DNA of 64,000 nt from positions 75,588 through 139,587 of the forward strand of contig JBBECS010000050.1 in NCBI GenBank assembly GCA_040881685.1, read 5' to 3'. Position numbers and translations under genes: made by a program. This DNA comes from Acidimicrobiia bacterium (GTDB lineage Bacteria; Actinomycetota; Acidimicrobiia; IMCC26256; PALSA-555). The notes under the pieces are model-generated. The model ran no database searches. It saw nothing but the letters and a program-made list of their open reading frames with translations, and had not been told where the DNA came from. The stretch's first letter is position 1. Every line of letters begins with the position of its first letter. This document shows, in pieces, positions 16,529-25,973 of the stretch.

Positions 16529-18511
16529 GTGGCGGTCAGCGAGCTCGAGCAACGCGGGATCAACGTGGTCCGCGGGCTGGCGATCGACGCGGTACAGCAG
16601 GCCAACTCTGGGCACCCGGGCACACCCCTCGCACTTGCCCCGCTCGCCCACGTGCTGTTCACACGCGTGATGCGCTACGACGCAGGTGCGCCCGAGTGGC
16701 CTGACCGCGACCGCTTCGTGCTCTCGGCCGGACACGCATCGATGCTGCTCTACGCGATGTTGTACGTGACCGGCTTCGGGCTCGAGCTTGACGACCTGCG
16801 CGCGTTCCGCCAGCTCGGCTCGCGCACTCCTGGTCATCCGGAGTACCGGCACACGCCCGGTGTCGAAGTGACGACGGGGCCCCTTGGCCAAGGGTTCGGC
16901 AACGGGGTGGGGATCGCACTCGCCGAGGCCAACCTGCGCGCGCGATTCGGTCCTGAGGTCACCGACCACCACGTGTTCACCATCTGCTCGGACGGAGACC
17001 TCGAAGAGGGCGTGAGCCACGAAGCCGCGTCCCTGGCTGGTCACCTCGGCCTCGGTCGGCTCGTCTACGTGTACGACGACAACCACATCTCGATCGACGG
17101 TCCCACCGAGCTCTCGTACACGGACGACGTACCGAAGCGCTTCGAGGGATACGGCTGGCACATCGTGCAGCTGGGTGAGGTTGCCAACGATGTCGACGCC
17201 ATCGAAGCCGGCTTGCGCGATGCCATCGCCGAGGACGATCGCCCGAGTCTCGTGATCTTGCGCAGCCACATAGGCTGGCCTTCACCGAAGTACACCGACA
17301 GCGAGTTCGCCCACGGAAACCCGCTCGGCGAGGACGAGGTGTGCGCGGTCAAGGAGATCCTCGGACTTCCGGTCGACGAGCCGTTCTTCGCTCCCGACGA
17401 TGTGATCGCGTTCTATCGCGATGCCGGCACTCGTGGTCGCACGGCGCGTGAGGAGTGGGAACAGCGGCGGGCTGCCCTGCGCGACTCCGAAGCCAATCTT
17501 GCAGAGGAGTACGAGGCGTGTCTTGGGTCCCGCGGGCTGCCGGGGTGGGAAGCGAAGCTCCCGAGCTGGCCGGCGGGCGAACAGGTGGCCACGCGGTCTG
17601 CGTGCTCGGACGTGCTCGGGGCGATCCTCGACGTCGTTCCGGGCATCGTGTCGGGAGGTGCCGACCTCACGGGCAACACCGGAACCGAGCTCAAGGACGC
17701 ACCGGTCATCGCGACACACGACTTCGGTGGTCGACAAGTGCACTGGGGTGTTCGCGAGCACGGCATGGGCAGCGTGATGAACGGCATGGCCGTCAGCCAC
17801 ACCGTCCCCGTGGGCGGCACGTTCTTCTGCTTCTCCGACTACATGCGCCCCGCGGTTCGGCTTGCGGCGCTCTCCGGGTACAAGTCCGCATTCGTGTGGT
17901 CACACGATTCGATCGGCCTCGGCGAAGACGGTCCGACTCATCAGCCGGTCGAGCACCTCGCGTCACTGCGAGCGATGCCCGGTCTTCGGGTCATCCGACC
18001 GGCCGATGCGAACGAGGTCGCGCAAGCGTGGCGAGTGCATCTCGAGGGCGACGGACCGACCGCGATCATCCTCACGCGCCAGAAGCTCCCCGTGCTCGAG
18101 GGGACTGCCGAGCGTTGTGCCGCCGGCGTGGCGGCTGGCGGGTACAAGCTGGTCGACGAGACCGGCGGCGCGCCCGACCTGGTGCTCGTCGCGAGCGGAT
18201 CAGAGGTCTCGTTGTGCGTCGACGCGCGCGAGGCACTCACGGCAGATGGCATCTCCTGTCGCGTCGTGTCGATGCCGTCGTGGGAGCTGTTCGAGGCGCG
18301 ATCACGCGACGAGCGTGGTCGCGTGCTGCCGCCAGGTGTGCCGACGCTGGCCGTCGAGGCCGGAGCCACCCTCGGCTGGGACCGATACGCCAACGACGTG
18401 ATCGGCATCGACCACTTCGGTACGTCGGCACCGGGAGCAACCGCGATGACTCATTTCGGCTTCACCGCCGAGCATGTCGTGCAGCGCGCCCGGGCGCTGC
18501 TCGGCCGCTGA
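16529..18511 (+). CDS. tkt: Transketolase
   Basis: A 660-residue thiamine-diphosphate enzyme moving two-carbon units in the pentose phosphate pathway. The start of the family domain (GLAIDAVQQANSGHPGTPL), the TPP/Mg motif CSDGDLEEGVSHEA near residue 150, the central HDSIGLGEDGPTHQP and the C-terminal domain are all present. An AAGGAGG ribosome binding site at 16517-16523 sits five bases before the GTG at 16529, so that start is preferred to the ATG at 16514, which overlaps the site. Transaldolase follows 19 bases downstream. Confidence 0.95.
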   Translation: MAVSELEQRGINVVRGLAIDAVQQANSGHPGTPLALAPLAHVLFTRVMRYDAGAPEWPDRDRFVLSAGHASMLLYAMLYVTGFGLELDDLRAFRQLGSRTPGHPEYRHTPGVEVTTGPLGQGFGNGVGIALAEANLRARFGPEVTDHHVFTICSDGDLEEGVSHEAASLAGHLGLGRLVYVYDDNHISIDGPTELSYTDDVPKRFEGYGWHIVQLGEVANDVDAIEAGLRDAIAEDDRPSLVILRSHIGWPSPKYTDSEFAHGNPLGEDEVCAVKEILGLPVDEPFFAPDDVIAFYRDAGTRGRTAREEWEQRRAALRDSEANLAEEYEACLGSRGLPGWEAKLPSWPAGEQVATRSACSDVLGAILDVVPGIVSGGADLTGNTGTELKDAPVIATHDFGGRQVHWGVREHGMGSVMNGMAVSHTVPVGGTFFCFSDYMRPAVRLAALSGYKSAFVWSHDSIGLGEDGPTHQPVEHLASLRAMPGLRVIRPADANEVAQAWRVHLEGDGPTAIILTRQKLPVLEGTAERCAAGVAAGGYKLVDETGGAPDLVLVASGSEVSLCVDAREALTADGISCRVVSMPSWELFEARSRDERGRVLPPGVPTLAVEAGATLGWDRYANDVIGIDHFGTSAPGATAMTHFGFTAEHVVQRARALLGR

Positions 18512-18530
18512 CTCAGGGAAGGACGAGCAA

Positions 18531-19625
18531 ATGGCGTCGAACATCGCTGCGCTCAACGACTTCGGCCAGAGCCCCTGGTACGACAACCTCACGCGCGAGC
18601 TGCTGCAGGACGGAGGGCTCGCCAAGCTCTTCAAGGACGACGGCATCCGGGGCGTCACGTCGAATCCCACGATCTTCGAGAAGGCGATGGGCACAGGTGA
18701 CGTCTACGACGAAGGCTTGGCGACGTGTGCGAAGGACGGTCTGGGGATCGAGGAGTCGTATTGGCGTCTCGTCACCGAAGACGTCGCGAGCGCGGCCGAC
18801 CTGCTCCGGCCGGTGTACGAAGCCTCGGGCGCCGCCGATGGATTCGTCTCGCTGGAGGTGTCGCCCGACCTGGCGCACGACACCGGCGGCACCTGCGCAC
18901 AGGCCAAGGAGCTGTTCGAGGATCTCGGGCGACCCAACGTGATGATCAAGGTCCCAGCGACCAAGGAAGGGCTTCCTGCGATCACGGCCACGATCGCCGA
19001 GGGGATCAACGTGAACGTCACCCTCATCTTCGCGTTGCAACGCCACGCTGAGGTGATCGACGCCTACCTGACTGGTCTCGAGCAGTTGGCGGCAGCGAAT
19101 GGCGATCTCGCCCGCGTGTCGTCGGTGGCCTCCTTCTTCGTGAGCCGCGTCGACACCGAGACCGACCGACGCCTCCCAGAGGGTCACGAGCTGCGCGGCA
19201 AGACCGCAGTCGCCAACGCCAAGCTCGCCTACCGGTTGTTCACTGAGTCGTTCGCCGGTGAGCGCTGGGAGGCACTCGCCACGAAGGGCGCCCGACTGCA
19301 GCGTCCACTTTGGGCATCGACCTCGACGAAGAACCCGGACTATCCCCCGACGCTCTACGTCGACGAGCTCATCGGGAAACACACCGTGAACACGCTCGCG
19401 CAGGCGTCGGTCGACGCGCTCCACGAAGGCAAGGCCACACTGCGCGCCGACACCGTCGAGCACGACGTCGCCAGCGCGCACCAGGTCATCGACGCGCTTG
19501 CGGATGCCGGGGTTGACTTCGACGACGTAACGGCCACCCTCGAGCGCGAAGGCGTTGCGTCGTTCTCAGCCAGCTTCCACGACGCCTTCAACACCCTCGA
19601 GAAGAAGCGCGCAGAAGTTACGTAG
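18531..19625 (+). CDS. tal: Transaldolase
   Basis: A 364-residue transaldolase of the longer bacterial type (TalA/Tal-PGI N-terminal-like) which transfers dihydroxyacetone units between sugar phosphates. The Schiff-base lysine is in VMIKVPAT near residue 142; GVTSNPTIFEKA (about 44) and WASTSTKNP (about 262) are also diagnostic. GGGAAGGAC lies about 8 bases before the ATG. It forms an operon with tkt. Its stop overlaps that of the convergent glycosylase fusion gene by eight bases. Confidence 0.95.
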   Translation: MASNIAALNDFGQSPWYDNLTRELLQDGGLAKLFKDDGIRGVTSNPTIFEKAMGTGDVYDEGLATCAKDGLGIEESYWRLVTEDVASAADLLRPVYEASGAADGFVSLEVSPDLAHDTGGTCAQAKELFEDLGRPNVMIKVPATKEGLPAITATIAEGINVNVTLIFALQRHAEVIDAYLTGLEQLAAANGDLARVSSVASFFVSRVDTETDRRLPEGHELRGKTAVANAKLAYRLFTESFAGERWEALATKGARLQRPLWASTSTKNPDYPPTLYVDELIGKHTVNTLAQASVDALHEGKATLRADTVEHDVASAHQVIDALADAGVDFDDVTATLEREGVASFSASFHDAFNTLEKKRAEVT

Positions 19626-20697
19626 AGCGTGTCGCAAGCGCCGCCGCGGCGCGCAAGTGCTCGGTGATGTCGTCGAGGGTTGCGTTGGCGTTGATCCCGC
19701 TCGGGTTGGGCATGACGTAGACCGGTCGGTGACCGAAGCCTTGCCTCTGCTCCCCCGCCTTCGCCTTCGGGTCGATCGCCGCGCGCCAGCCGGCGAAGCC
19801 GACGAAGCACACCGCGTTCGGCTGAAGCCATCGGACGAGGCGCTCGACGCGGGCAACGCCGTCGATGTAGTCGGCCTTGGACAGCGCGTCGGCCGACTTC
19901 GTGGCCCGCTTCACGAGGTCCGTCATCCCCATCCCGTGCTCGCTGAGCGCGTGCGCGGGCTCACGGTCACGAGAGACCAGTCCGGCAGCCAACGCCGCGG
20001 GCCAGAAGCGGTTGCCGGGCCGGGCGAAGCCGACACCGACATCCGCCGCGTATTCGCTCGGATTCAGGCCACAGACCAACAACTCCATGTCTGGCCGGAC
20101 AAAGTCAGGGAGGGTTCGTGCTCGTGTCGCGTGCACGTTGATCCATTCGCCTTCGAGCACCATCTCGTCGACCGTGAAGCCGGCACCGACCACGACGTCG
20201 CGCAACGGCTCCGTGTCCCATTCGGCGAAGAGTCGCCCTGCGAACTCGTCGTCGGGGATCTCGCCTTCGTTCGATCCGGGTCGGAACGTGAACGCGGCGG
20301 GGGCGCTCACCTCGAGCGCGCGATGCAGCTCCATGAGGGCGTACGGGAGGCGCGCCCGGCGCACATGGAGATAGCTCGCCCGCGCCCATGAGCCCCCGAC
20401 GCTGCCTCGCCGGAACGGAAGTGCCTCGAGATCGGCTTGCATCGGGAGTGCATCAGGTGCCGCGTCCCGAGCGAGCGCAACCATGGCGTACGCCGCGTCC
20501 AGCGCCACGACCGGATTCCCGAGATGCTCGAGGTGGAGACCGGCTCCACAGCCGACATCGATCCGCGCGGCCCCGCGCCTCACCTCTTCGCCCAACGCTC
20601 GCGCGCGCTCCGGAAAGCGCGCTGGCCGACGATCGCGCCACTCCTGCGCTCGTTGCTCGTACACGTCGACGGTGTCTCGATCCACCGGCCGTATCAT
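19618..20697 (-). CDS. Methyltransferase-Mug/TDG-type uracil-DNA glycosylase fusion
   Basis: A 359-residue fusion. Residues about 1-190 are a class I SAM methyltransferase-like domain (IDVGCGAGLHLEHLG near 36, then LPMQADLEALPFRRGSV). Residues about 200-359 are a mismatch-specific uracil-DNA glycosylase of the Mug/TDG family, with the active-site GLNPS, the wedge region GNRFWPAAL, GMTDLVKRAT and the PNPSG loop. The glycosylase half should remove U or T from G mismatches; the methyl acceptor of the first half is unknown. Only seven bases separate this start from the divergent pgl start; a GTG at 20664 is an alternative. The two domains are in one unbroken frame. Confidence 0.82.
   Translation of the reverse strand: MIRPVDRDTVDVYEQRAQEWRDRRPARFPERARALGEEVRRGAARIDVGCGAGLHLEHLGNPVVALDAAYAMVALARDAAPDALPMQADLEALPFRRGSVGGSWARASYLHVRRARLPYALMELHRALEVSAPAAFTFRPGSNEGEIPDDEFAGRLFAEWDTEPLRDVVVGAGFTVDEMVLEGEWINVHATRARTLPDFVRPDMELLVCGLNPSEYAADVGVGFARPGNRFWPAALAAGLVSRDREPAHALSEHGMGMTDLVKRATKSADALSKADYIDGVARVERLVRWLQPNAVCFVGFAGWRAAIDPKAKAGEQRQGFGHRPVYVMPNPSGINANATLDDITEHLRAAAALATRST
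20692..20697 (+). promoter_or_regulatory. -10 box of pgl (leaderless)
   Basis: TATCAT, seven bases before the pgl GTG. It overlaps the first codons of the divergent methyltransferase-glycosylase gene. Confidence 0.6.
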
Positions 20698-20704
20698 CGC
20701 CCAC

Positions 20705-21349
20705 GTGGAGGGCACGATCGAGGTGGTTCCCGATGTCGCGCAGGCATTCGCCGCGCTCCTCGTCGCCGAGGCACCGCGCTCGCTCGCACTGTCAGGCGGC
20801 GACACGGCTCGTCGCTCCTACGAGCTCCTCGTCACCGCGGACCTGGACTGGGCCAAGGTCGATGTGCTCTTCGGCGACGAGCGGTGGGTTCCGCTCGGTG
20901 ATCCCGACTCGAACGAAGGCATGGCCCGCGTCAGCTTCCTCGATCAGGTGGGACCACACGAGGTGCACTCGATGCGAGAGGCGGGGACGACGCCGGAGAC
21001 AGCGGCTTTGGCGTACGACGAGCTACTTCAGGGCTTGCCCACACTCGACGTCGTGCATCTCGGCCTCGGCGAGGATGCCCACACCGCGTCGCTCTTCCCA
21101 GGGTCCCCCGCACTCGACGAGTCCGCACGCCTGGTCGTCGCGACCGGAGACGAGCTTCATCCACACCGGAGGCTGACGTTCACCTTCCCGGCGATTGCAC
21201 GATCTCGGCTCGTCGTCTTCACGGTGTCCGGCCCCGAGAAGCGCGACGCGTTCTCCCGGGTTCGTCGCGACGAGCCCGTCCCGGCGGCGAGGGTGAGGGC
21301 CGAGCGCATCGTCTGGCTCGTCGATGATGCGGTCGTCGCCGACTCTTGA
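20705..21349 (+). CDS. pgl: 6-phosphogluconolactonase
   Basis: A 214-residue hydrolase of the SugarP_isomerase-like family that opens 6-phosphogluconolactone in the oxidative pentose phosphate branch. Diagnostic parts are LALSGGDTARRSYELL, the FGDERWVPLGDPDSNEGMA block and LGLGEDAHTASLFPG. It is divergent from the glycosylase fusion and 19 bases upstream of fbiC. With tkt and tal nearby it belongs functionally to pentose phosphate metabolism, though zwf and gnd are not in the window. Confidence 0.92.
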   Translation: MEGTIEVVPDVAQAFAALLVAEAPRSLALSGGDTARRSYELLVTADLDWAKVDVLFGDERWVPLGDPDSNEGMARVSFLDQVGPHEVHSMREAGTTPETAALAYDELLQGLPTLDVVHLGLGEDAHTASLFPGSPALDESARLVVATGDELHPHRRLTFTFPAIARSRLVVFTVSGPEKRDAFSRVRRDEPVPAARVRAERIVWLVDDAVVADS

Positions 21350-21355
21350 GGGCTC

Positions 21356-21361
21356 TAGTCT
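21356..21361 (+). promoter_or_regulatory. -10 box of fbiC (leaderless)
   Basis: TAGTCT, seven bases before the ATG at 21369, in the 19-base pgl-fbiC gap. Confidence 0.55.
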
Positions 21362-21368
21362 CACGGGC

Positions 21369-23720
21369 ATGTTGAGCCGTCTCGACGCGCTCCACCTCAC
21401 GCACGCGTCCCCTGCCGAGCTGTTCCCCGACGCTGCACGACTTCGCGACGCCGGTCACGGCGATCGCATCACGTTCTCGCCCAAGGTCTTCATCCCGCTC
21501 ACGATGCTCTGCCGCGATCGGTGCGGCTACTGCACCTTCGCCAAGCCACCGGCTCGGCTCGCGTCGCCGTACCTTTCGATCGACGAGGTGCTCGCGATCG
21601 CACGCAGTGGGGCCGACCTCGGCTGTCACGAGGCATTGTTCACGCTCGGTGAAGCACCCGAAGACCGCTACCCCGCGGCGCGTGCCTGGCTCGATGGGCA
21701 CGGCTACTCATCCACCGTCGACTACCTCGCGGTTGCTGCTCGTGCCGTCCTCGACGAGACCGGTCTGCTTCCGCACGCCAACGCGGGCGCGCTCACGCGA
21801 TCGGAGCTGGAGCTGCTTCGGGAGATCAGCCCGTCACAAGGGATGATGCTCGAGACCCTCGCCGCGCGTCTCGCCGAATCCGGAGGCCCGCACCACGGTG
21901 CGCCTGACAAGACGCCCGAACGCCGGCTCGCGACGCTCGAGGCGGCCGGACTCGCGGGCGTGCCGTTCACCACCGGGATCCTCGTCGGCATCGGCGAGAC
22001 ACGTGACGAGCGCCTCGACGCCCTGCTCGCGATCCGCGAGTCGCACGAGCGCCACGGACACGTGCAAGAGGTCATCATCCAGAACTTCCTGCCTAAGGCG
22101 GGGACGGCGATGCACCGCCACCCCGCGTGCGATCCCGATGAGATGATCTGGACCGTGGCCGCGGCACGGCTCGTGCTCGGTGCGGCGATGCACCTCCAGG
22201 CGCCTCCGAACCTCGCAGATGATCTCGGCCGGCTGATCGAAGCGGGCATCGACGACTGGGGTGGCGTCTCACCGGTCACACCCGACCACGTGAACCCCGA
22301 GCGACCATGGCCTGCTCTCGATCGGCTCCGGCATGCAACCGAGGCCGCGGGCAAGGTGCTCGCCCCGCGCCTCACCATCTATCCCGAGTACGCCACTACC
22401 GCAGAGCGCTGGCTCCACGCCGACACCGTTGCCGCGGTGATCCGCGCCTCCGACTCAGAAGCGCTGGCACGCGACGGCATGTGGGTAGCCGGAGGCGATG
22501 AGTCACCACCACACGTCCTCCCGGCACCGATCCCGACGCGGGCGGGTGGACCGGTCGGCGAAGTGCTCGCGGGCGTGCTCAACGGTGAGGAAGTCGATGT
22601 CGACGAGATCGTGACGTTGCTCAGCGCTCGCGGCTCCGAGGTGACGCGGGTCGCGGAGGTCGCTGATCAGCTGCGTTTCGATGCCGTCGGCGACGCCGTG
22701 ACGTTCGTGCGCAACCGGAACGTCAACTACACGAACGTGTGCACGTTCAAGTGCCGATTCTGCGCGTTCTCCAAGGGTCCGCTCTCGCTCAACCTACGAG
22801 GTGCGCCGTACCTCCTGGAGCTCGAAGAGATCCAGCGCCGAGTCGTGGAGGCAGTCGACCACGGGGCAACCGAGGTGTGTCTCCAAGGCGGCATCCACCC
22901 CGACTTCGACGGCGACTACTACGTCGACGTGGCGCGCGCTGTGAAAGAGGTCGCACCGACCATCCATGTGCATGGTTTCACTGCTTTGGAGGTCACCGAG
23001 GGCGCTCGTCGTCTGGGCATGCCGCTCCGCGACTACCTCCTCGTGCTCAAGGACGCAGGCTTGGCCAGCCTGCCGGGCACCGCGGCCGAGATCCTCGACG
23101 ACGAGGTGCGCGCCGTGATCTGCCCGGACAAGGTCACGACCGAAGAGTGGCTCGAAGTCCATCGGGTCGCGCACTCGATCGGGCTCCGCTCGAACATCAC
23201 GATCATGTTCGGCACGGTCGAACGACCCGTCCACGTAGCGCGGCACATGGTGCGGACGCGTGCCGTGCAGAAGCAGACCGGAGGGTTCACCGAGTTCGTT
23301 CCGCTCCCGTTCGTACACATGGCTACGCCGATCTATCTCCAGAAGCGTGCTCGCCGCGGTCCGACCTTCCGCGAGGTGCTGCTCGTGCATGCGGTCGGCC
23401 GCATCGCGTACCGAGGTTGGATCGACAACGTGCAGGTCTCCTGGGTCAAGGTCGGGATTGGTGGGGCGCGGCAGGCGCTCGTTGCAGGCTGCAACGATCT
23501 CGGGGGCACGCTGATGGACGAGAACATCTCGCGCGCGGCGGGCGCGAGTCACGGACAAGAGATCGACGATTCCGATCTGCGATCGATCGTCGAGCCGATC
23601 GGTCGACACCTCGAACAGCGCACCACCCTCTACGGTCGCACCCAGACCTTGGGTCGACGTTTGCGCGCCCGCGAGTCGGTACCGATCCCGGTGACGAGCG
23701 TCACCGGCGTACTTGCCTGA
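21369..23720 (+). CDS. fbiC: FO synthase FbiC (CofG-CofH fusion)
   Basis: A 783-residue double radical-SAM enzyme that makes 7,8-didemethyl-8-hydroxy-5-deazariboflavin, the chromophore of coenzyme F420. The first cluster motif is CRDRCGYC (about residue 47, CofG half); the second is CTFKCRFC (about residue 458, CofH half). Full length matches the actinobacterial fused form. The stop overlaps the start of the PfkB kinase gene (TGATG). The Ddn-like protein at the right end of the window is a likely F420 user. Confidence 0.97.
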   Translation: MLSRLDALHLTHASPAELFPDAARLRDAGHGDRITFSPKVFIPLTMLCRDRCGYCTFAKPPARLASPYLSIDEVLAIARSGADLGCHEALFTLGEAPEDRYPAARAWLDGHGYSSTVDYLAVAARAVLDETGLLPHANAGALTRSELELLREISPSQGMMLETLAARLAESGGPHHGAPDKTPERRLATLEAAGLAGVPFTTGILVGIGETRDERLDALLAIRESHERHGHVQEVIIQNFLPKAGTAMHRHPACDPDEMIWTVAAARLVLGAAMHLQAPPNLADDLGRLIEAGIDDWGGVSPVTPDHVNPERPWPALDRLRHATEAAGKVLAPRLTIYPEYATTAERWLHADTVAAVIRASDSEALARDGMWVAGGDESPPHVLPAPIPTRAGGPVGEVLAGVLNGEEVDVDEIVTLLSARGSEVTRVAEVADQLRFDAVGDAVTFVRNRNVNYTNVCTFKCRFCAFSKGPLSLNLRGAPYLLELEEIQRRVVEAVDHGATEVCLQGGIHPDFDGDYYVDVARAVKEVAPTIHVHGFTALEVTEGARRLGMPLRDYLLVLKDAGLASLPGTAAEILDDEVRAVICPDKVTTEEWLEVHRVAHSIGLRSNITIMFGTVERPVHVARHMVRTRAVQKQTGGFTEFVPLPFVHMATPIYLQKRARRGPTFREVLLVHAVGRIAYRGWIDNVQVSWVKVGIGGARQALVAGCNDLGGTLMDENISRAAGASHGQEIDDSDLRSIVEPIGRHLEQRTTLYGRTQTLGRRLRARESVPIPVTSVTGVLA

Positions 23721-24721
23721 TGACAGCACCGACTCGTTCGCTCGACGTCGTCGGGATCGGGAACGCCCTCGTCGACGTGCTGAGCCACGAGAGCGACCAG
23801 TTCCTCGAGGAGCACGGCCTCGTAAAGGGCGGCATGTCGCTCGCCGACGGCGCCCGAGCTCACGCGCTGTACGACGACATGGGCCCGGCAACGGAGATCT
23901 CCGGCGGCTCGGCCGCCAACACGATGGTCGGCATCGCGTCCTTCGGTGGACAGACGGCCTTCGTGGGTCGCGTTCGCGACGACGAGCTCGGCGATGTCTT
24001 CGCCCACGACATCAGGGCCGCAGGGGTGCGCTTCGAGACTCCTGCGGCCCGCGAGGGGCTCTCGACAGGGCGCTGCCTCATCGTCGTCACGCCCGACGCC
24101 GAACGCACCCTCACGACGTTTCTCGGAGCCGCAGCCGAGATCGGACCCGCGGATGTCGGGCATGACCTGATCGCGTCCTCACAGGTGACCTACCTAGAGG
24201 GCTATCTGTTCGACCAACCCTCCGCGAAAGACGCCTTCCGGTTCGCCGCCCGAAGTGCACACGATGCTGGCGGCCGTGTCGCGCTCACCCTCTCTGACTC
24301 CTTCTGCGTCGACCGTCACCGACATGACTTCCTCACGCTCGTCGAGCACGAGGTCGACATCCTCTTCGCCAACGAGCACGAGATCTGCGCCCTCTACGAA
24401 GTCGATGACTTCGACACCGCGCTCCAGCACGTGAACCACCAGTGCGAAGTTGCCGCGCTCACGCGCAGCGCCAAGGGCTCCGTCGTCGTGAGCGGCGACG
24501 AGACGCATGTGATCGACGTCCATCCGGTCGCGGGCGCCGTGATCGACACCACCGGTGCGGGCGATCAGTACGCGGCCGGCTTCCTCTTTGGTTTCACACA
24601 CGGCTACGACCTCGCGCGCTGCGGCCGGCTCGGGAGCCTCGCCGCGAGCGAGGTGATCTCGCACTTGGGCGCGCGGCCAGAGACGTCACTGGCCGACTTG
24701 GGCGCGTCACTGCTCCGGTGA
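23720..24721 (+). CDS. PfkB-family carbohydrate/nucleoside kinase (adenosine kinase-like)
   Basis: A 333-residue ribokinase-fold enzyme. It begins VVGIGNALVDVLS, carries GGSAANTMVGIASFGG near 56 and the catalytic anion hole DTTGAGDQYAAGFL near 276. This layout resembles the adenosine kinase-like subgroup, but substrate cannot be assigned from sequence alone. It overlaps fbiC at the start and the LOG gene at the end, so the three form one operon. Confidence 0.87.
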   Translation: MTAPTRSLDVVGIGNALVDVLSHESDQFLEEHGLVKGGMSLADGARAHALYDDMGPATEISGGSAANTMVGIASFGGQTAFVGRVRDDELGDVFAHDIRAAGVRFETPAAREGLSTGRCLIVVTPDAERTLTTFLGAAAEIGPADVGHDLIASSQVTYLEGYLFDQPSAKDAFRFAARSAHDAGGRVALTLSDSFCVDRHRHDFLTLVEHEVDILFANEHEICALYEVDDFDTALQHVNHQCEVAALTRSAKGSVVVSGDETHVIDVHPVAGAVIDTTGAGDQYAAGFLFGFTHGYDLARCGRLGSLAASEVISHLGARPETSLADLGASLLR

Positions 24722-25764
24722 GATTCCCCCGCTACCGCACGGGGGATGCCGAGCTCGACAAGGCGATCGCTGAGCTCGTCGAAAGGGCCGGCACTGAACC
24801 CGAGAATGCCGATCTCGTGTTCGAGCTCATCGCTTCGACGTTGCGACTGGCGCGTGATCGAGCGGACCGCGGCGACCTCAAGATGGCCAATGCCGCACTC
24901 AAAGAGATGCGCTCGACCTTCCACGTCTTCGAGCCGTACCGCTCGGGCCTGAAGGTCGCGATGTTCGGTTCGGCGCGCACACAACCCGACGATCCGCTGT
25001 ACGACCAGGCGCGCCGTTTCGCCGCCGCGATTGCGGGGCGCGACTGGATGGTGATCACCGGGGCGGGCCCAGGGATCATGGAAGCCGGCATCGAGGGCGC
25101 CGGCGCCGACCGGGCGTTTGGCGTCAGCATCCGCCTCCCCTTCGAGACCGCGACGACCCAGCTCGTAGCGGACGACCCGAAGCTCATCAACTTCCGCTAC
25201 TTCTTCACGCGCAAGCTCGCGTTCATCAAGGAAGCCGACGGCTTCGTGCTGCTGCCCGGCGGCTTCGGCACACTCGATGAGGCATTCGAGCTGCTGACCC
25301 TCGTGCAGACCGGCAAGGCGCAACCGGGACCGATCGTCCTGCTGGACGTGCCGAGAGGTACCTACTGGACCGACTGGCGCACGTTCGTGGAGCGCGAGCT
25401 CCTCGCCCGCGGTTACGTATCCGATCACGATCTCGACATGGTGCTGATCACCGATGATGTAGACGCGGCGGTCGAGGAGATCGTCGGATTCTACGCCAAC
25501 TATCACTCGCAGCGGTTCGTCGACGGCCGGCTCGTGCTGAGGATGCAACACGCGCCCGACGATGCACGCCTTCGAGCGCTCACCGAAGAGTTCACCGACA
25601 TCGTCGCTCGAGGCGAGATCGAACGGGTCGACGCCTCAGGCGCGGAGATCGCCGACGACGACCATGTTTCGCTCGAGCGGGTCGCGTTGTGGTTCAACCG
25701 GCACGGTTGGGCGCGGCTCCGCGCGCTCATCGATCGCGTCAACGAGGAGAAGAGGGACCGCTGA
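24718..25764 (+). CDS. LOG-family (lysine-decarboxylase-like) nucleotide phosphoribohydrolase
   Basis: A 348-residue protein of the LOG/TIGR00730-type family with FGSARTQPDDPLY (about 81), TGAGPGIMEAGIEG (about 112) and the signature LPGGFGTLDEAFELL (about 180). Family members release a base from nucleoside 5'-monophosphates. It is longer than plant-type LOG proteins, with about 80 extra residues on each side of the core. The GTG start overlaps the kinase stop (GTGA). A link with adenosine salvage alongside the kinase is an inference. Confidence 0.85.
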   Translation: MRFPRYRTGDAELDKAIAELVERAGTEPENADLVFELIASTLRLARDRADRGDLKMANAALKEMRSTFHVFEPYRSGLKVAMFGSARTQPDDPLYDQARRFAAAIAGRDWMVITGAGPGIMEAGIEGAGADRAFGVSIRLPFETATTQLVADDPKLINFRYFFTRKLAFIKEADGFVLLPGGFGTLDEAFELLTLVQTGKAQPGPIVLLDVPRGTYWTDWRTFVERELLARGYVSDHDLDMVLITDDVDAAVEEIVGFYANYHSQRFVDGRLVLRMQHAPDDARLRALTEEFTDIVARGEIERVDASGAEIADDDHVSLERVALWFNRHGWARLRALIDRVNEEKRDR

Positions 25765-25769
25765 ATCCG

Positions 25770-25973
25770 TCAGTATTCGGGCGTGTGACCGAGGGCCTTC
25801 AGCGCTCGTTCCACGCCCCGGCGGGCCTGCTGGAGGCGCCGCTCCTGCGCGATCGCCTCCTCGTCGCCATCTTCGGCCGCAGCCCGTAGCCGCTCGTACG
25901 CCAGTTCGCGCAGCCGCTCTTCGACACGCGTCAGCGTGTCCACCAGATCGCCTGTGTCGCCGACGTCACTCAC
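25770..25973 (-). CDS. Small helical protein downstream of glcE
   Basis: A 67-residue, highly charged, probably all-helical protein (TRVEERLRELAYERLRAA, then QERRLQQARRGVERAL). I do not recognise it. Its GTG overlaps the glcE stop (GTGA), so it is translated with the glycolate-oxidase-like genes. It takes the place where the iron-sulfur subunit GlcF would often be, but has no cysteines and cannot replace it. It is convergent with the LOG gene, five bases away. Confidence 0.65.
   Translation of the reverse strand: MSDVGDTGDLVDTLTRVEERLRELAYERLRAAAEDGDEEAIAQERRLQQARRGVERALKALGHTPEY

Noticed and set aside
15368-17269. A 633-codon minus-strand frame opposite the FIST and transketolase genes.
   Set aside because: Shadow frame: biased composition, crosses two well-recognised genes and has no start signal or domain.
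22739-23719. The N-terminal extension of the PfkB kinase frame into fbiC.
   Set aside because: The extension is Arg-rich out-of-frame fbiC sequence; the kinase begins at ATG 23720 with a proper N terminus.
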